A stretch of DNA of 64,000 nt from Streptococcus pneumoniae (GCA_040719455.1 JBFDTN010000001.1:1-64000); one strand, 5' to 3'. Counted from the stretch's first letter, positions 26,493 through 36,860 are shown. Numbers and translations: made by a program. The notes: generated by a model not told the origin, from the letters alone.

Positions 26493-27453
26493 ACTCGTGG
26501 TGCTAGTTAATTTCAAACTACAATAAAAAGCCCAAAAGGACTATACTGTAAGTGCCGAAACAAACAGGAGGAAGTCCAAATGAGCCACTTACAGTATACC
26601 GCTAAATCTCATCACTTACAATGGAATTTGAAGCAATTATCAAAAATTTGTCATCAACTGTATAGGGATTATTGTCCTGAATCTTTCAAACATCGTCATA
26701 ATGTCAGTCTATCTAAGGTTTCAGATCAATCTCTATTAGTCTTACTTCTCTTGCAAGCTGAACTAGGGATTAAGTCACAACGTCATTTCTACCGTCTCTG
26801 TTACTTATTTCCTTGTGGTCATCTTCTTGAACGAAGCCGTTTTAATAGACGAGCAAGACAGTTGATTTGGTTAGTTCAAGTCATTAGACAAGCAATGAAT
26901 ACTAAAATCTCACCTGGTTCCATTGTTATTATAGATAGCTTTCCCTTGCCACTTTGCCAACCTATCCGTAACTATAGAACACGTATTTTTAACGACTTAG
27001 CAGATATTGGCTACAATGCTTCCAAACATCTGTGGTTCTATGGATTCAAAGTACACATGCTGGTAACTTTATCAGGCTATATTCTGAATTATGTTGTGAC
27101 ACCTGCATCAGTCCATGATATTAGGGCAGTTGATGACTTACTAGAAAATTGCCGACAACCTTATATTTTGGCAGATTTAGGCTATCTTAGTAAGGAACTT
27201 AAAGATCATTTGACCCAAAAAGGCTATCATCTATGGACTCCCTTACGCCAAAATATGGCAGGAGCTAAACAACATAATCATTGGAAATTGATGGCTATGA
27301 GACGAACCATTGAGACTCGCTTCTCAGAGCTTTGCGGTCTTTTTGATATAGAACACACACTGACTAGAGGTGTAGCAGGTCTGCAGTTAAGGCTGGAGCA
27401 AATTATACTGGCTTACAATCTGAGATACTTCGAGATTAACTAGCACCACGAGT
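26493..27453 (+). mobile_element. IS982-family insertion sequence inside mod
   Basis: Inverted repeats ACTCGTGGTGCTAGTTAA (26493-26510 and, in reverse, 27436-27453) bound a 961-bp element. A 7-bp target duplication, ATTTACT, lies at 26486-26492 and 27454-27460. The near-perfect repeats and intact duplication indicate a fairly recent insertion. Confidence 0.95.
26580..27443 (+). CDS. IS982-family transposase
   Basis: A 287-residue DDE transposase. Catalytic acidic residues are visible in IIDSFPLPLC, the AD in PYILADLGYLS, and the RRTIETRFSELCG glutamate of the IS982 pattern. An AGGAGG ribosome site lies 7 nt before the ATG. The stop codon TAG (27441-27443) lies inside the right inverted repeat, which is common for this family. 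The gene is complete, so the element could still move and restore mod by precise excision. Confidence 0.93.
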   Translation: MSHLQYTAKSHHLQWNLKQLSKICHQLYRDYCPESFKHRHNVSLSKVSDQSLLVLLLLQAELGIKSQRHFYRLCYLFPCGHLLERSRFNRRARQLIWLVQVIRQAMNTKISPGSIVIIDSFPLPLCQPIRNYRTRIFNDLADIGYNASKHLWFYGFKVHMLVTLSGYILNYVVTPASVHDIRAVDDLLENCRQPYILADLGYLSKELKDHLTQKGYHLWTPLRQNMAGAKQHNHWKLMAMRRTIETRFSELCGLFDIEHTLTRGVAGLQLRLEQIILAYNLRYFEIN

Positions 27454-28493
27454 ATTTACTCTAAAAATAGAGATAAAGTAGTACTTAATCAATTAGAGGT
27501 AGATAAAGATAAATTCACGAAAGAAGATAGTTTAGGTAATTATTATCTTCATCCATTGTTTAATAGTAATTCAGCATTTCATAGCGAGAATCGTCCAAAT
27601 CTATATTATCCGTTTTATATTGCTGAGAATTGTGACGTTGAGGGATACCATAGTCTATCTGTCGTGAAGGATGAACGACATAAAATTGAAGTGTATCCAC
27701 CTAGATCTAAGACAGATGGGACACAATTTGTTTGGAGATGGGGCAAAGAAAAAGCAATGAACGAGAAGTATGATTTAGTTGCACAGAAAAAAACGGATGG
27801 TACTTATCGAATTGCTCAGAAAATGAGACCCAAAAAGCAAATTGCCAGAACTGTCTGGAATGAAACCAGCTTTACGAATAGGCGTGGGACGGAAGAATTG
27901 CAATTTATTTTTGGAGAAAAGGTGTTTTCATTTCCTAAGCCAGAGAATTTAATTAAACGAATTATTGAAATCGCTACGGAAGAAGGAGATGTTGTTCTCG
28001 ACTATCATCTCGGTTCAGCAACCACCCAAGCTGTTGCCCACAAAATGAACCGCCAATATATTGGTGTTGAACAGATGGATTATATAGAAACAGTTTCTGT
28101 TGAACGCTTGAAAAAGGTGATTGCTGGAGAGCAAGGTGGTATCTCTAAAGATGTCAACTGGACGGGTGGAGGTGGTTTTGTCTACTGCGAATTGAAAAAT
28201 GATGCTCAAGATTTTAAAGAGAAGATCTTAACTGCGACAAGAGCAGAAGAGCTATCGGAATTGTTTGAGCTTGCAAAAAAATCCTCTTTCTTATCTTATC
28301 GTATTGACCCTAAGAAGCTGAAAGCGACTGAATTTGAAATATTGAGTTTAGCAGAGCAAAAGGAATTGCTACTAGAAATTATAGATAACAACAATCTTTA
28401 TGTAAATTATTCTGATATGGCTGATACGGATTATGGTATCTCAGAGCAGGACAAGAAGTTGAATCATCAGTTTTATGGGAAGGGGTAGGAAGT

Positions 28494-31121
28494 ATGGCAT
28501 TTTTATATGAGATTTATAATAATGCTAGTGAAAACGGCTTTGCCAATTTCAAGAACATGGTTCCTGATTACATTAAAGCAAATTTAAAACATGGGCTGAG
28601 AGCCTATCAAGAGGAGGCGATTGGACGCTACCTTCATTACTGTAGTGATGACAATCATAGAATTTTTCCAGAGCATATTTTATACAATATGGCGACTGGA
28701 TCAGGCAAAACCTTGTTAATGGCAGCCATTATCCTAGAGAAATATAAGCAGGGAGAGCGTAATTTCATCTTCTTCGTGAATAATGATAATATCCTTACGA
28801 AAACTCGTGCTAACTTTTTAGAAAGTGGAGCAGGGAAATATCTTTTTGCAGACAAAATCATGATTGACAATCATCTGGTATCCATTCGTGAAGTCACGGA
28901 TTTTTCGGATAGTGACCCCAATAGTATCAATATTGTTTTTACAACGATTCAAAAGCTTCATCAAGATTTAAATACTCCTAGAGAGAACCGTCTTTCGTAT
29001 GAGCAATTTGAAGACCTCTCAGTTGTATTGTTAGCAGATGAAGCCCACCATTTGAATGCTGGGCTGAGTAAGGCAGAAACAGATGATAATACAAGTTGGA
29101 CTTCAACAATTGCAACAATTCAAGAAACTGCGCGTCAGTCAAGTTTATTTGAATTTACTGCAACGATTGACTTGGCTAATCCTGATATCGCAAAACGGTA
29201 TGAAAAGCATCTACTATTCAAGTATGATTTAAAGGAATTTCGTCTGGATAAGTACTCTAAAGACGTTCTCTTTCATTTGGTTGATAGCAATCTTCGCGTG
29301 AGAATGCTGCAAGCTATCATTATCAGCCAATATCGTAAGAAGATTGCATTGAAACATAATATATTTTTGAAACCGCTAGTCATGTTCAAATCCCAAAAGA
29401 TCACGGACAGCAAAGGGAATATGGAAAAGTTCTTGGAGATGTTAAATCATCTAGATGAGAACATGATACAAGAGCAACGAAAGCTTGCGGCAGACAGTGT
29501 ACTTGAAAAAGCCTTTATCTATTTTTCAGAAACAGGTATCAATGATAGTGATCTGATAGAAGAACTTCAAGAAGATTTCCGTCAGGAACGTTTGCTACTG
29601 ATTGACGGTAAAAACAAGAGTAGTAATAGTTTGGTAGAATTGAATACACTTGAGCAGCCAACTAATGAGATTCGTGCTATTTTTGCGGTCGATATGCTGA
29701 ATGAAGGCTGGGATGTTTTGAATTTATTTGATATTGTTCGTCTCTATGATACTCGTGATGGAAAAACGACTAAGAAGGGTTTTGTTGCAGGAAAAACAAC
29801 AAATGCAGAAAAACAACTAATTGGCCGTGGTGCTCGCTATTATCCGTTTGTTATCGGCGATAATGAAGAAGAAAAATACACTCGTAAGTTTGATGAAAAT
29901 GAGCTGAATGAACTTCGAGTCATCGAACAGTTGCATTACCATTCGGCAAATAATCCACGCTACATTTCAGAATTAAAACAAGTATTACGTGAGTCTGGAA
30001 TTTATGATGATGAATTCTTGGTTGAACATCGTTTGAATCTGAAGAAGTCTTTTATGGCAACAAGAACTTATCAGAGCGGTCTTGTCTGGGTCAATGATAA
30101 AATTTCTTATACGGAATGGTTGAAAGATCATGAAAAGGTATCGTTTAGTGATAAAATTATTCCTTCTGAATTTGAAGTGGAGTTACCGACACTGAAAAGC
30201 AGAGATATTAATGCTTTTTCGATAGAAGAATTAGAAGTTCATGAAAGTATGCCAACAATGTCTATTAAGCTTGGAAAGCGTATCGAAAGAAATATTATTC
30301 GTTACGCTTTGAATCGAAATCCAAATTATACATTTGATAAACTTGAGAAAGTATTCTTTGGATTAACTTCTATTTCTGGTTTTATTGCAGAGCTTGAAAA
30401 GGTTGATTTGGTTATCAAAGGTGAAGAATCAGCCGTTAAACATCTTTCACAAGAAAATAAAGTGTTTATAGTGGATAAACTCTTAAAGTACATGGAGAAA
30501 GATTTGATAGAAACGGAAGAACGTTTTGTTGGAACAGATAGATTTGAAGCAAGGCCGATAAAAGAACTTTTTGAAGCGCATATTTTACGGAAATATACAA
30601 TTGATAACCATAGTGAGGCTGAGTTTGGCCGTTCTCAAAAAAATAGAAATGAGACGGCTATCTATGAAGATTTAGACAGTCTAAAATGGTATGCCTATGA
30701 GGACAATTTTGGAACAAGTGAAGAGAAATATCTCGTACGAACTTTAAAGCATATGATGTCTGAACTTGAAGAAAAATGGTCAGATATTTATCTATTGCGG
30801 AATGAAAAGGCTGTTAAAATTTATAATTTTGCCGACGGTAGAGCTTTTGAGCCAGATTTTCTTTTGTTTGCTAAAGATAAGAAAAATGGAAATATATCTT
30901 GGCAGATTTTTATTGAGCCAAAAGGCAGTCAATTTTTGGATGCAAATGATACATTCAATAGTAGTAAGGAAGGCTGGAAGTAAAAATTTCTTTTGGATAT
31001 TTCCAAAAGAGATGAAGCAAGAACGCTTATAGACAATGATCGCTACCGAATTGTTGGCTTGCCATTTTTCAATGAGGTGGTAAGTAAGGAGGAGGTTAAG
31101 GGGCAACTCAGGAAGTTATAA
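28494..31121 (+). pseudogene. Type III restriction endonuclease (Res) with premature in-frame stop
   Basis: ATP-dependent translocase/nuclease subunit of the type III system. The open part (28494-30983, 829 residues) has Walker A MATGSGKTLL (about 67), the DEAH-like box LADEAHHLN (about 181), motif VI-like EKQLIGRGARYYP, and the nuclease core FEPDFLLF with IEPKG (about 795-820). A TAA at 30981-30983 ends it, but the same frame continues in protein-like sequence (KFLLDISKRDEART... KGQLRKL) to a second TAA at 31119-31121, so an intact Res would have 875 residues. A single base change of a codon such as GAA or CAA explains the stop. The nuclease motif is retained, so partial activity is not excluded. 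It starts 5 nt after mod. Confidence 0.85.
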
Positions 31122-31148
31122 GTTTCGTTAAATGTCATCTGATTTGTG

Positions 31149-31157
31149 TGGTATAAT
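31149..31157 (+). promoter_or_regulatory. Extended -10 promoter abutting the DUF1803 start
   Basis: TG-G-TATAAT ends 6 nt before the ATG at 31164, so the predicted transcription start falls on or next to the start codon. Confidence 0.65.
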
Positions 31158-31163
31158 AATGTT

Positions 31164-31829
31164 ATGATTAAAGTGTATCATCCTAGTAAATTGACCAAAT
31201 CGAGTTTTTTTCAAGACTTGATTCAGTATCTGGACCAGCATGAGGATGTGATTCTGCGGGAAATCAAGCGAGAATTTGCGGATATTCTTCATCTGGATCG
31301 TCTGTTGGACCAGTATATCAAAGAGGGCTTGATCAAGCGGGAAAATAAACGATATTCTATCACGCTTCCTTTTGTGGAAAGTCTGGACGATGTGAAGCTT
31401 GATCAGGAATTATTTATTCGCATGGATAATCCTCTTTATCCAGAGCTTCAAAAGCTCGTCTTTCATACAGAGATTTGCAATCAGACGAATGAAGTCATCA
31501 TAGAGGAAGAAACCAGGGTATTTCGCGATAGCTTGACCTTGTCTAATTATTTCTACAAGCTAAAGCACGGCTATCCTATGTCTTTTGAGCAGGAAAAGCT
31601 TTATCGAGTATTGGGCGATGTGAATCCTGAATATGCTCTCAAGTACATGACAACTTTTCTACTAAAGTTTGTCAAGAAAGATCAAGTTCCACAAAAACGC
31701 CGCGATATTTTTGTGGATAGCTTAGTGATTTTAGGGTATATCGCCCAAAACGAGGCAGGTAAGTATGAGCTGACCATGGATGTGGATAAGGAAAACTTAC
31801 GTTTTTGTAAATCTCACCTTTCATCGTGA
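31164..31829 (+). CDS. DUF1803 domain-containing protein
   Basis: A soluble protein of 221 residues that matches the streptococcal DUF1803 family found beside murE; its function is not established. It is charged, predominantly helical, and has no signal peptide or membrane segment. I set the start at the ATG 31164 (MIKVYHPSKL). The longer frame starting with GTG at 31146 would include the promoter -10 itself. No ribosome site precedes the ATG, so translation is probably leaderless. It converges with murE across a long inverted repeat. Confidence 0.78.
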   Translation: MIKVYHPSKLTKSSFFQDLIQYLDQHEDVILREIKREFADILHLDRLLDQYIKEGLIKRENKRYSITLPFVESLDDVKLDQELFIRMDNPLYPELQKLVFHTEICNQTNEVIIEEETRVFRDSLTLSNYFYKLKHGYPMSFEQEKLYRVLGDVNPEYALKYMTTFLLKFVKKDQVPQKRRDIFVDSLVILGYIAQNEAGKYELTMDVDKENLRFCKSHLSS

Positions 31830-31838
31830 ATAGTTTTT

Positions 31839-31901
31839 ATAGTTGTTTAGTTTTTATTTAGTACGAGGTAATGACGTAATAAATTAAAACTAAATGACTA
31901 T
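31839..31901. repeat. 22-bp inverted repeat between DUF1803 gene and murE
   Basis: Arms 31839-31860 and 31880-31901 match at 19 of 22 positions around a 19-nt loop. They would form a strong AT-rich hairpin in the 3' tail of the DUF1803 mRNA. No T run follows, so it is not a classic terminator. Confidence 0.75.
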
Positions 31902-31910
31902 ACGAAACCC

Positions 31911-31940
31911 AAAAAAGGCAGGACGAAGTCCTTGCCTTTT
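31911..31940 (-). terminator. murE terminator
   Basis: A GC-rich stem (31913-31924 with 31928-31940, one bulge), closed by a 3-nt loop and followed on the minus strand by six T. The murE stop codon lies inside the stem. Confidence 0.88.
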
Positions 31941-33384
31941 AAATATAGCTTTCTGCAATAGCGTAATCCCCTGCGTAGGGCATTTTTTCCCCATTGACAA
32001 TCTGGTAGGCGTCAGCGCCTTTTCCAGCAAGAATCAGAGCATCTGTTGCACTTTTTGTACGATGAAGCCCTTCATAGATAGCAGCCTTGCGGTCTGGGAT
32101 AATGGTCACATCATGGTCAATATAGCTAGCGATTTCTTGGGCAATGTCAGTCGGAGCTTCAAAATTAGGGTCGTCTGCTGTGAGAATGACTTCGATTTCA
32201 GGGTGTTGATTGAGAAGAAGTCCAAAATCTTTGCGACGACTTTCTCCCTTATTCCCCGTTGCTCCTAAGACCAAAATGACGTTGCCTGTCTGATGTTCTT
32301 CTACGACAGATAGCAGTTTTGCAAGGCTATCGCCATTATGAGCGTAATCGACAAAGACTTTTGCACCATTTTTTTGAGTCAAGACTTCCATACGCCCAGG
32401 AACGCGTGTCGCTGCAATACCAGCTTTGATGTCGTCTAAGGAAATACCGAGCCGGAGTGTAGCGAGTCCTGCAGCAATAGCATTTTCTTGATTAAAGCGA
32501 CCGATGAGCAGAATGTCATATGTCCCCGCAAGTAGACCTTTAACTTCAAATGAAAAGGCTTTAGAATCCGTGATGTCATTTTCAGAATTCGGTCCATAAA
32601 AGTCATAATCGCGCTCTAAAGCTTGCTCTCTCACCACATCAAAATGGTCCATACCGCTATTTACAATCACCGCTCTGCTATTGTCCATGAGTAGTCGCTT
32701 ATGGTAGAAATAATCTTCAAAGTTCGGATGTTCAATCGGTCCGATATGGTCAGGGCTGATATTGAGAAAAATTCCGACATCAAAGGTTAAGCCATAGACG
32801 CGTTTTTTGAGATAAGCTTGACTGGACACTTCCATAATGAGGTGGGTACGACCATTTTCCACGGCTTGCGCCATCATGGCAAAAAGGTCAAGGCTCTCAG
32901 GGGTGGTGAGAGCAGACTTGAAGAATGTCTTGCCATCAAGTGTCGTATTCATGGTCGAAAGGAGAGCTGGTTTGTGCTGTTGACTGAGAATTTGATAGGC
33001 AAAATAAGCTGCTGTGGTTTTGCCCTTCGTTCCTGTAAAGCCGATTAGCTGGAGCTTTTCCTGAGGATTTCCGTAGAATTCCATGGCAATTAAACTCATG
33101 GCTTGCTTGATGTCATTGACTAAAATGACAGGGATTCCTACCTCAAAATCTACTTCACTGATATAGTAGGCTAAGCCAGCTTTAATAGCTTGTTCTAAAA
33201 ATTGAGCTTTAAAATTCTCTCCCTTCACAAAAAAGAGGGTGGATTGATCCACAGTGCGACTATCATAGCTAATCTTTTCAAACGTGATTTGCTCTAGAGT
33301 GTAGTGATATTGTCCGTTTGAGATGATTTCTCGAAAGTTCTGATCGTTTTTTAAAATAGTAAGTACAGTTTCAATTTTAATCAT
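31939..33384 (-). CDS. murE: UDP-N-acetylmuramoyl-L-alanyl-D-glutamate--L-lysine ligase MurE
   Basis: Adds the third residue of the peptidoglycan stem peptide in the cytoplasm. The 481-residue protein has the Mur-ligase order: N-terminal UDP-MurNAc-binding domain, central ATPase domain with [12 protein letters not shown] (about 112-123), and C-terminal domain with the amino-acid specificity motif DDPN (in [11 protein letters not shown]). DDPN marks L-lysine rather than diaminopimelate (DNPR), matching streptococcal peptidoglycan. Its promoter -10 ends 6 nt before the ATG, with no room for a usual leader. It is divergent from the flippase gene. Confidence 0.95.
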   Translation of the reverse strand: MIKIETVLTILKNDQNFREIISNGQYHYTLEQITFEKISYDSRTVDQSTLFFVKGENFKAQFLEQAIKAGLAYYISEVDFEVGIPVILVNDIKQAMSLIAMEFYGNPQEKLQLIGFTGTKGKTTAAYFAYQILSQQHKPALLSTMNTTLDGKTFFKSALTTPESLDLFAMMAQAVENGRTHLIMEVSSQAYLKKRVYGLTFDVGIFLNISPDHIGPIEHPNFEDYFYHKRLLMDNSRAVIVNSGMDHFDVVREQALERDYDFYGPNSENDITDSKAFSFEVKGLLAGTYDILLIGRFNQENAIAAGLATLRLGISLDDIKAGIAATRVPGRMEVLTQKNGAKVFVDYAHNGDSLAKLLSVVEEHQTGNVILVLGATGNKGESRRKDFGLLLNQHPEIEVILTADDPNFEAPTDIAQEIASYIDHDVTIIPDRKAAIYEGLHRTKSATDALILAGKGADAYQIVNGEKMPYAGDYAIAESYI

Positions 33385-33390
33385 GATTCC

Positions 33391-33419
33391 ATTATAAACC
33401 TAAGGGTCATGTTTTACAA
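33391..33419 (-). promoter_or_regulatory. murE promoter, apparently leaderless
   Basis: Minus strand: TTGTAA (33414-33419), 17-nt spacer, TATAAT (33391-33396), then GGAATC and the ATG. The expected start site coincides with the start codon. Confidence 0.78.
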
Positions 33420-33469
33420 GCGGAAAGGAAAAGTTTATAATAAGAAGAGAAGAATTTTAGAGGTTTAGT

Positions 33470-35098
33470 ATGCAAGAACAACAAAAAAGCCAGCAGGAAC
33501 AGATGCTTAGAGGAACGGCTTGGTTAACAGCTAGTAATTTTATCAGTCGTTTGTTGGGAGCGATTTATATTATCCCCTGGTATATCTGGATGCAGCCGCA
33601 TGCAGCCGAAGCAAATGGCTTGTTTACGATGGGTTATAATATTTATGCTTGGTTTCTCTTGATTTCGACAGCGGGAGTGCCCGTTGCGGTCGCAAAGCAG
33701 GTCGCAAAGTACAATACCATCGGTAAGCCAGAACACAGCTTCACCTTGATTCGAGAATTTTTGAAATTTATGCTGCTACTAGGAGGCATATTTGCGATTC
33801 TCATGTATGTATTTTCCCCGCTTTTAGCTGAAAAATCAGGAGTTGGTAAGGACTTGATTCCTGTCATGCAAAGTCTTTCGTGGGCGGTTTTAATTTTTCC
33901 GTCCATGAGTGTTATTCGAGGATTTTTCCAAGGATTCAATAATCTAAAGCCTTATGCCATGAGTCAGATTGCTGAGCAAGTGATGCGGGTGATTTGGATG
34001 CTTTTAACAGCTTATCTGATTATGAATCTAGGGTCCAAAAATTATGTCGAAGCTGTCACCCAATCAACCTTTGCAGCCTTTATGGGAATGCTCGCCAGCA
34101 TGGCTGTTCTCCTTTACTTTTTATGGCAGGAAGGCATGCTTACTTCGATTTTGAAAAAGTCTGAGGAAGCAAATGCGATTGACAGTCGGAGCTTGCTGAT
34201 TGATACGATTCGTGAGGCAATTCCCTTTATTATCACAGGATCCGCCATTCAGTTATTCCAGATTATCGATCAGATGACCTTTATCAATGTCATGCGAGAT
34301 ATTACACATTACAGTAAGTCTGATTTGACCATTATGTTTAGCTATTTCTCAGCTAATCCGAATAAAATTACCATGATTTTGATTGCTGTGGCAACCTCTA
34401 TCGGTGGGGTGGGAATTCCGCTGTTGACTGAAAACTACGTCAAAGGGGACCGAGCAGCTGTTGCACGACTGGTGCAGGATAATTTGAGCATGCTTCTAGC
34501 CTTTCTCATTCCTGCGACAGTGGGTTCTGTGCTTCTTGCAGAGCCACTTTATACGGTCTTTTATGGTCAACCAGACCCCTTGGCTTTGGGGCTCTTTGTC
34601 TTTGCGATTTCGCAAACAATTTTACTAGGAACTTATATGGTTTTATCACCTATGATTCAGTCTTTATTCCAAAACCGAGATGCAGTGATGTATTTCCTTT
34701 ATGGATTTTTAGTAAAAATTGCTTTGCAGGCTCCGTTGATTTTCCTATTTCAAGCCTATGGTCCTTTGTTGTCAACTACAATCGGTCTCTTGATTCCGAT
34801 TGTACTGATGTATCGTCACATAAAGCGCGTGACAGGACTTCATTCGACGGTTATTATCAGACGTAGTTTGTTAGCGCTAATTCTAACCATCATCATGGCT
34901 TTAGTCGTTAGTCTAGCTCAGTTTTTACTTGGTTGGATTTTCCAGCCACAAGGGCGTTTGACCAACTTTATCTACCTTGGTATCATCGGAGGGCTCGGTG
35001 TCTTTGTCTATTTATATCTTGGACTTCTGACACGCTTGCTTGATAAGTTTTTAGGGAGCAGAGCAGCAAGCCTTCGTACAAAGCTTCATATTCGATAA
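33470..35098 (+). CDS. murJ: Lipid II flippase, MurJ/YtgP-type (MOP superfamily)
   Basis: A 542-residue polytopic membrane protein of the MVF/polysaccharide-transporter group, with about 14 predicted helices (for example residues 19-35, 50-75, 100-120). In firmicutes the YtgP members flip lipid II across the membrane. The start RGTAWLTASNFISRLLGAIYIIPW, seen as two halves around NFISRLLGA, is typical. Its position next to murE supports a cell-wall role rather than capsule export. The promoter lies in the 85-nt divergent region shared with murE, and a GAGG-type ribosome site is weak. Confidence 0.85.
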   Translation: MQEQQKSQQEQMLRGTAWLTASNFISRLLGAIYIIPWYIWMQPHAAEANGLFTMGYNIYAWFLLISTAGVPVAVAKQVAKYNTIGKPEHSFTLIREFLKFMLLLGGIFAILMYVFSPLLAEKSGVGKDLIPVMQSLSWAVLIFPSMSVIRGFFQGFNNLKPYAMSQIAEQVMRVIWMLLTAYLIMNLGSKNYVEAVTQSTFAAFMGMLASMAVLLYFLWQEGMLTSILKKSEEANAIDSRSLLIDTIREAIPFIITGSAIQLFQIIDQMTFINVMRDITHYSKSDLTIMFSYFSANPNKITMILIAVATSIGGVGIPLLTENYVKGDRAAVARLVQDNLSMLLAFLIPATVGSVLLAEPLYTVFYGQPDPLALGLFVFAISQTILLGTYMVLSPMIQSLFQNRDAVMYFLYGFLVKIALQAPLIFLFQAYGPLLSTTIGLLIPIVLMYRHIKRVTGLHSTVIIRRSLLALILTIIMALVVSLAQFLLGWIFQPQGRLTNFIYLGIIGGLGVFVYLYLGLLTRLLDKFLGSRAASLRTKLHIR

Positions 35099-35101
35099 AA
35101 G

Positions 35102-35125
35102 AGAAGATGTCGATCTTCTTTTTTT
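35102..35125 (+). terminator. Terminator after murJ
   Basis: A 7-bp stem (35102-35108 with 35113-35119), 4-nt loop, then seven T. Confidence 0.75.
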
Positions 35126-35161
35126 ATCCACTTAGAGATACATAGATTTCCTTTAAAACAC

Positions 35162-35189
35162 TTGCAAAATAAGAAAATAATGTTATAAT
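35162..35189 (+). promoter_or_regulatory. Promoter of the PfkB-family kinase gene
   Basis: TTGCAA (35162-35167), 16-nt spacer and extended -10 TG-T-TATAAT (35181-35189). Confidence 0.75.
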
Positions 35190-35219
35190 AACATTATTAA
35201 AAAATAAAAGGAGTTGCCG

Positions 35220-36152
35220 ATGATTCATTTAGTGTGTCCAAATCCAGCTTTAGACCGTACCATTTTGATAGAAAATTTCGCAGAAGATGTGGTCAATCGT
35301 CCCACAGAAGTGCATGAAAATGCGGGTGGAAAAAGTTTTAATGTCGCTTATGTCCTAAATCAAGAGAAAACGAAAGAGAGTCGTCCATTTTGTATTCACA
35401 CCATGTTGGGTGGAAAAATGGGGGATTATATCTCAGAACTCAATCAAAATCAAGAAATTCCGCTTGTTGTTACACAGGTGAGAAAAAATACGCGGACTTG
35501 CAGTATTATGATTGATACGGTACAAAAAAAGACCTATTTACTCTATGAAGCAGGATTTGATTTAGACGAGGAGTTATTGGCGCAATTTACTGACCAGCTG
35601 CTTAACTCTGTTAAAGTAGGAGATAGTGTGGTTTTCTCAGGATCTCTCATGAAAGGAATGCCAGAGGACTATATCGCTCAAGTTGCAGCAGCCTTGCCTT
35701 CTCATGTCGATTTGATTGTCGATACGAGTGGCGCTGCTTTAAAGGCAGCCCTAAAAGCACAGCCTAAGGTCGTAAAAATCAATGATGAGGAATTGAAAGA
35801 ATTAACAGGGCAATCAACTGATACAGCAGAAGAAGTGGCTTCCTTGCTAGAAGTTTACAAGGAGATTCCATTTTTCATTGTGACAATGGGTGGAAAAGGT
35901 GTTGTAGCGCGCTTGGAGGAAGATTTGTTCCACCTTACATTCCCTAAGATTGAGCTGAAAAATCCGATTGCCTCAGGAGACTTTTTCTTGGGAAGTCTCT
36001 GCCATGCCTTAGCCAATCGTGGTAAAGTGGATCGTGAGGCTGTTATTCGTGCCTGTGCTTATGCAACGGCGAATTGCCTGCAGTGGACTCCCAAGGTTGA
36101 TCCAGCAGATGTGGAGAGAATCGCTAGTGAGATAAACCTAAGGATTCTCTAA
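35220..36152 (+). CDS. PfkB-family hexose-phosphate kinase (LacC/FruK-like)
   Basis: ATP-dependent sugar-phosphate kinase of the ribokinase fold, 310 residues. The N-terminal NPALDRTI and GGKSFNVA motifs bind sugar phosphate, and IASGDFFLG near residue 250 is the catalytic GxGD-type site. It has S-G-D where most members have G-A/S-G-D, so the aspartate is retained. It resembles tagatose-6-phosphate kinase and 1-phosphofructokinase; no fru or lac genes are nearby, so the substrate is open. The ATG at 35220 follows AAAAGGAG by 6 nt; an in-frame TTG at 35214 is too close. Confidence 0.83.
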   Translation: MIHLVCPNPALDRTILIENFAEDVVNRPTEVHENAGGKSFNVAYVLNQEKTKESRPFCIHTMLGGKMGDYISELNQNQEIPLVVTQVRKNTRTCSIMIDTVQKKTYLLYEAGFDLDEELLAQFTDQLLNSVKVGDSVVFSGSLMKGMPEDYIAQVAAALPSHVDLIVDTSGAALKAALKAQPKVVKINDEELKELTGQSTDTAEEVASLLEVYKEIPFFIVTMGGKGVVARLEEDLFHLTFPKIELKNPIASGDFFLGSLCHALANRGKVDREAVIRACAYATANCLQWTPKVDPADVERIASEINLRIL

Positions 36153-36262
36153 GTTTCCTCTCGTGAAAAAGTAAAATCTCAAAAACCTATTGACCGATGG
36201 ACTGACTTCTTTATATAATAAAAAAGCTTGAAAAATCAAATGCATGAAAAGGAGACAGCCGT

Positions 36263-36784
36263 ATGGTGATTAGTATTGTTCTTGTTGTATTTTGCTTACG
36301 ACTCTATTTTTTGAAAATTTCGATTCAGCATGAGCGTAAGATTTTGGAAAATGGTGGGAGGGAATATGGAGCTAGAAATAGCCAGTATTTAACCGTACTA
36401 CATATTTCATTTTACCTCTTTGCAAGTATCGAGAGTTTTGTGCGGCATAGTGTGGTAGATACTGTGGGAACTTTAGGGATTTTTCTTCTAATTTTTTCAA
36501 TGGGTATGCTCTATCTAGTCCAATCGATTTTAGGAGAAATTTGGACTGTGAAATTGATGATTGCAAAAAATCATCGCTATAATGATCATCTACTCTTTCG
36601 CTTGGTCAAACATCCAAATTATTACTTAAATATCATTCCAGAATTGCTTGGTTTGGTGTTACTCTGCCATGCTTGGGTGACGGCGATTATACTTAGTCCC
36701 TTCTATGCTTGGGTGCTCATATGTCGGATTCGAGAAGAAGAATACCTGCTAGAGACCGTTATTTTACCAAATAAAGTCATTTAG
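36263..36784 (+). CDS. Isoprenylcysteine carboxyl methyltransferase (ICMT)-family membrane protein
   Basis: A 173-residue membrane protein with about four helices (residues 1-18, 44-60, 68-90, 125-152). The HPNYYLN motif (about 117) and the C-terminal REEEYLL segment are the SAM-binding hallmarks of the ICMT/PEMT-like family. Bacterial members of this type methylate unknown, probably lipid or membrane-associated, substrates. The ATG follows AAAAGGAG by 9 nt. It is downstream of the kinase but 110 nt away, with an intervening TATAAT-like element, so probably separate. Confidence 0.75.
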   Translation: MVISIVLVVFCLRLYFLKISIQHERKILENGGREYGARNSQYLTVLHISFYLFASIESFVRHSVVDTVGTLGIFLLIFSMGMLYLVQSILGEIWTVKLMIAKNHRYNDHLLFRLVKHPNYYLNIIPELLGLVLLCHAWVTAIILSPFYAWVLICRIREEEYLLETVILPNKVI

Positions 36785-36860
36785 TTTTCGTTTATTAGGT
36801 CGTTAATTCGTTGCCTTGTATTCAATCAAAATTAAACGTCTATAAAAGTTAGAAATTAGA

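Larger units (their letters stand above)
25613..28488 (+). pseudogene. Type III restriction-modification methyltransferase (Mod), IS-interrupted
   Basis: N6-adenine DNA methyltransferase subunit that recognises the target of a type III system. The first part (25613-26492) has the catalytic motif in IYIDPPYNTG (about residue 198). The second part (27461-28488) has the SAM-binding motif in DYHLGSATT and the C-terminal region. Removing the IS982-family element and one 7-bp duplicate rejoins the codons in frame (Y-S-K-N at the junction), giving about 635 residues, normal for Mod. As it stands the N-terminal fragment ends after 297 codons with three IS-encoded residues, and the halves cannot form one enzyme. 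A GAAAGGAG ribosome site precedes the ATG. Confidence 0.92.

Noticed and set aside
25613..31121. Possible phase-variable (phasevarion) type III mod
   Set aside because: No simple sequence repeat is present in mod; the inactivation is by insertion and a point change, not by repeat slippage.
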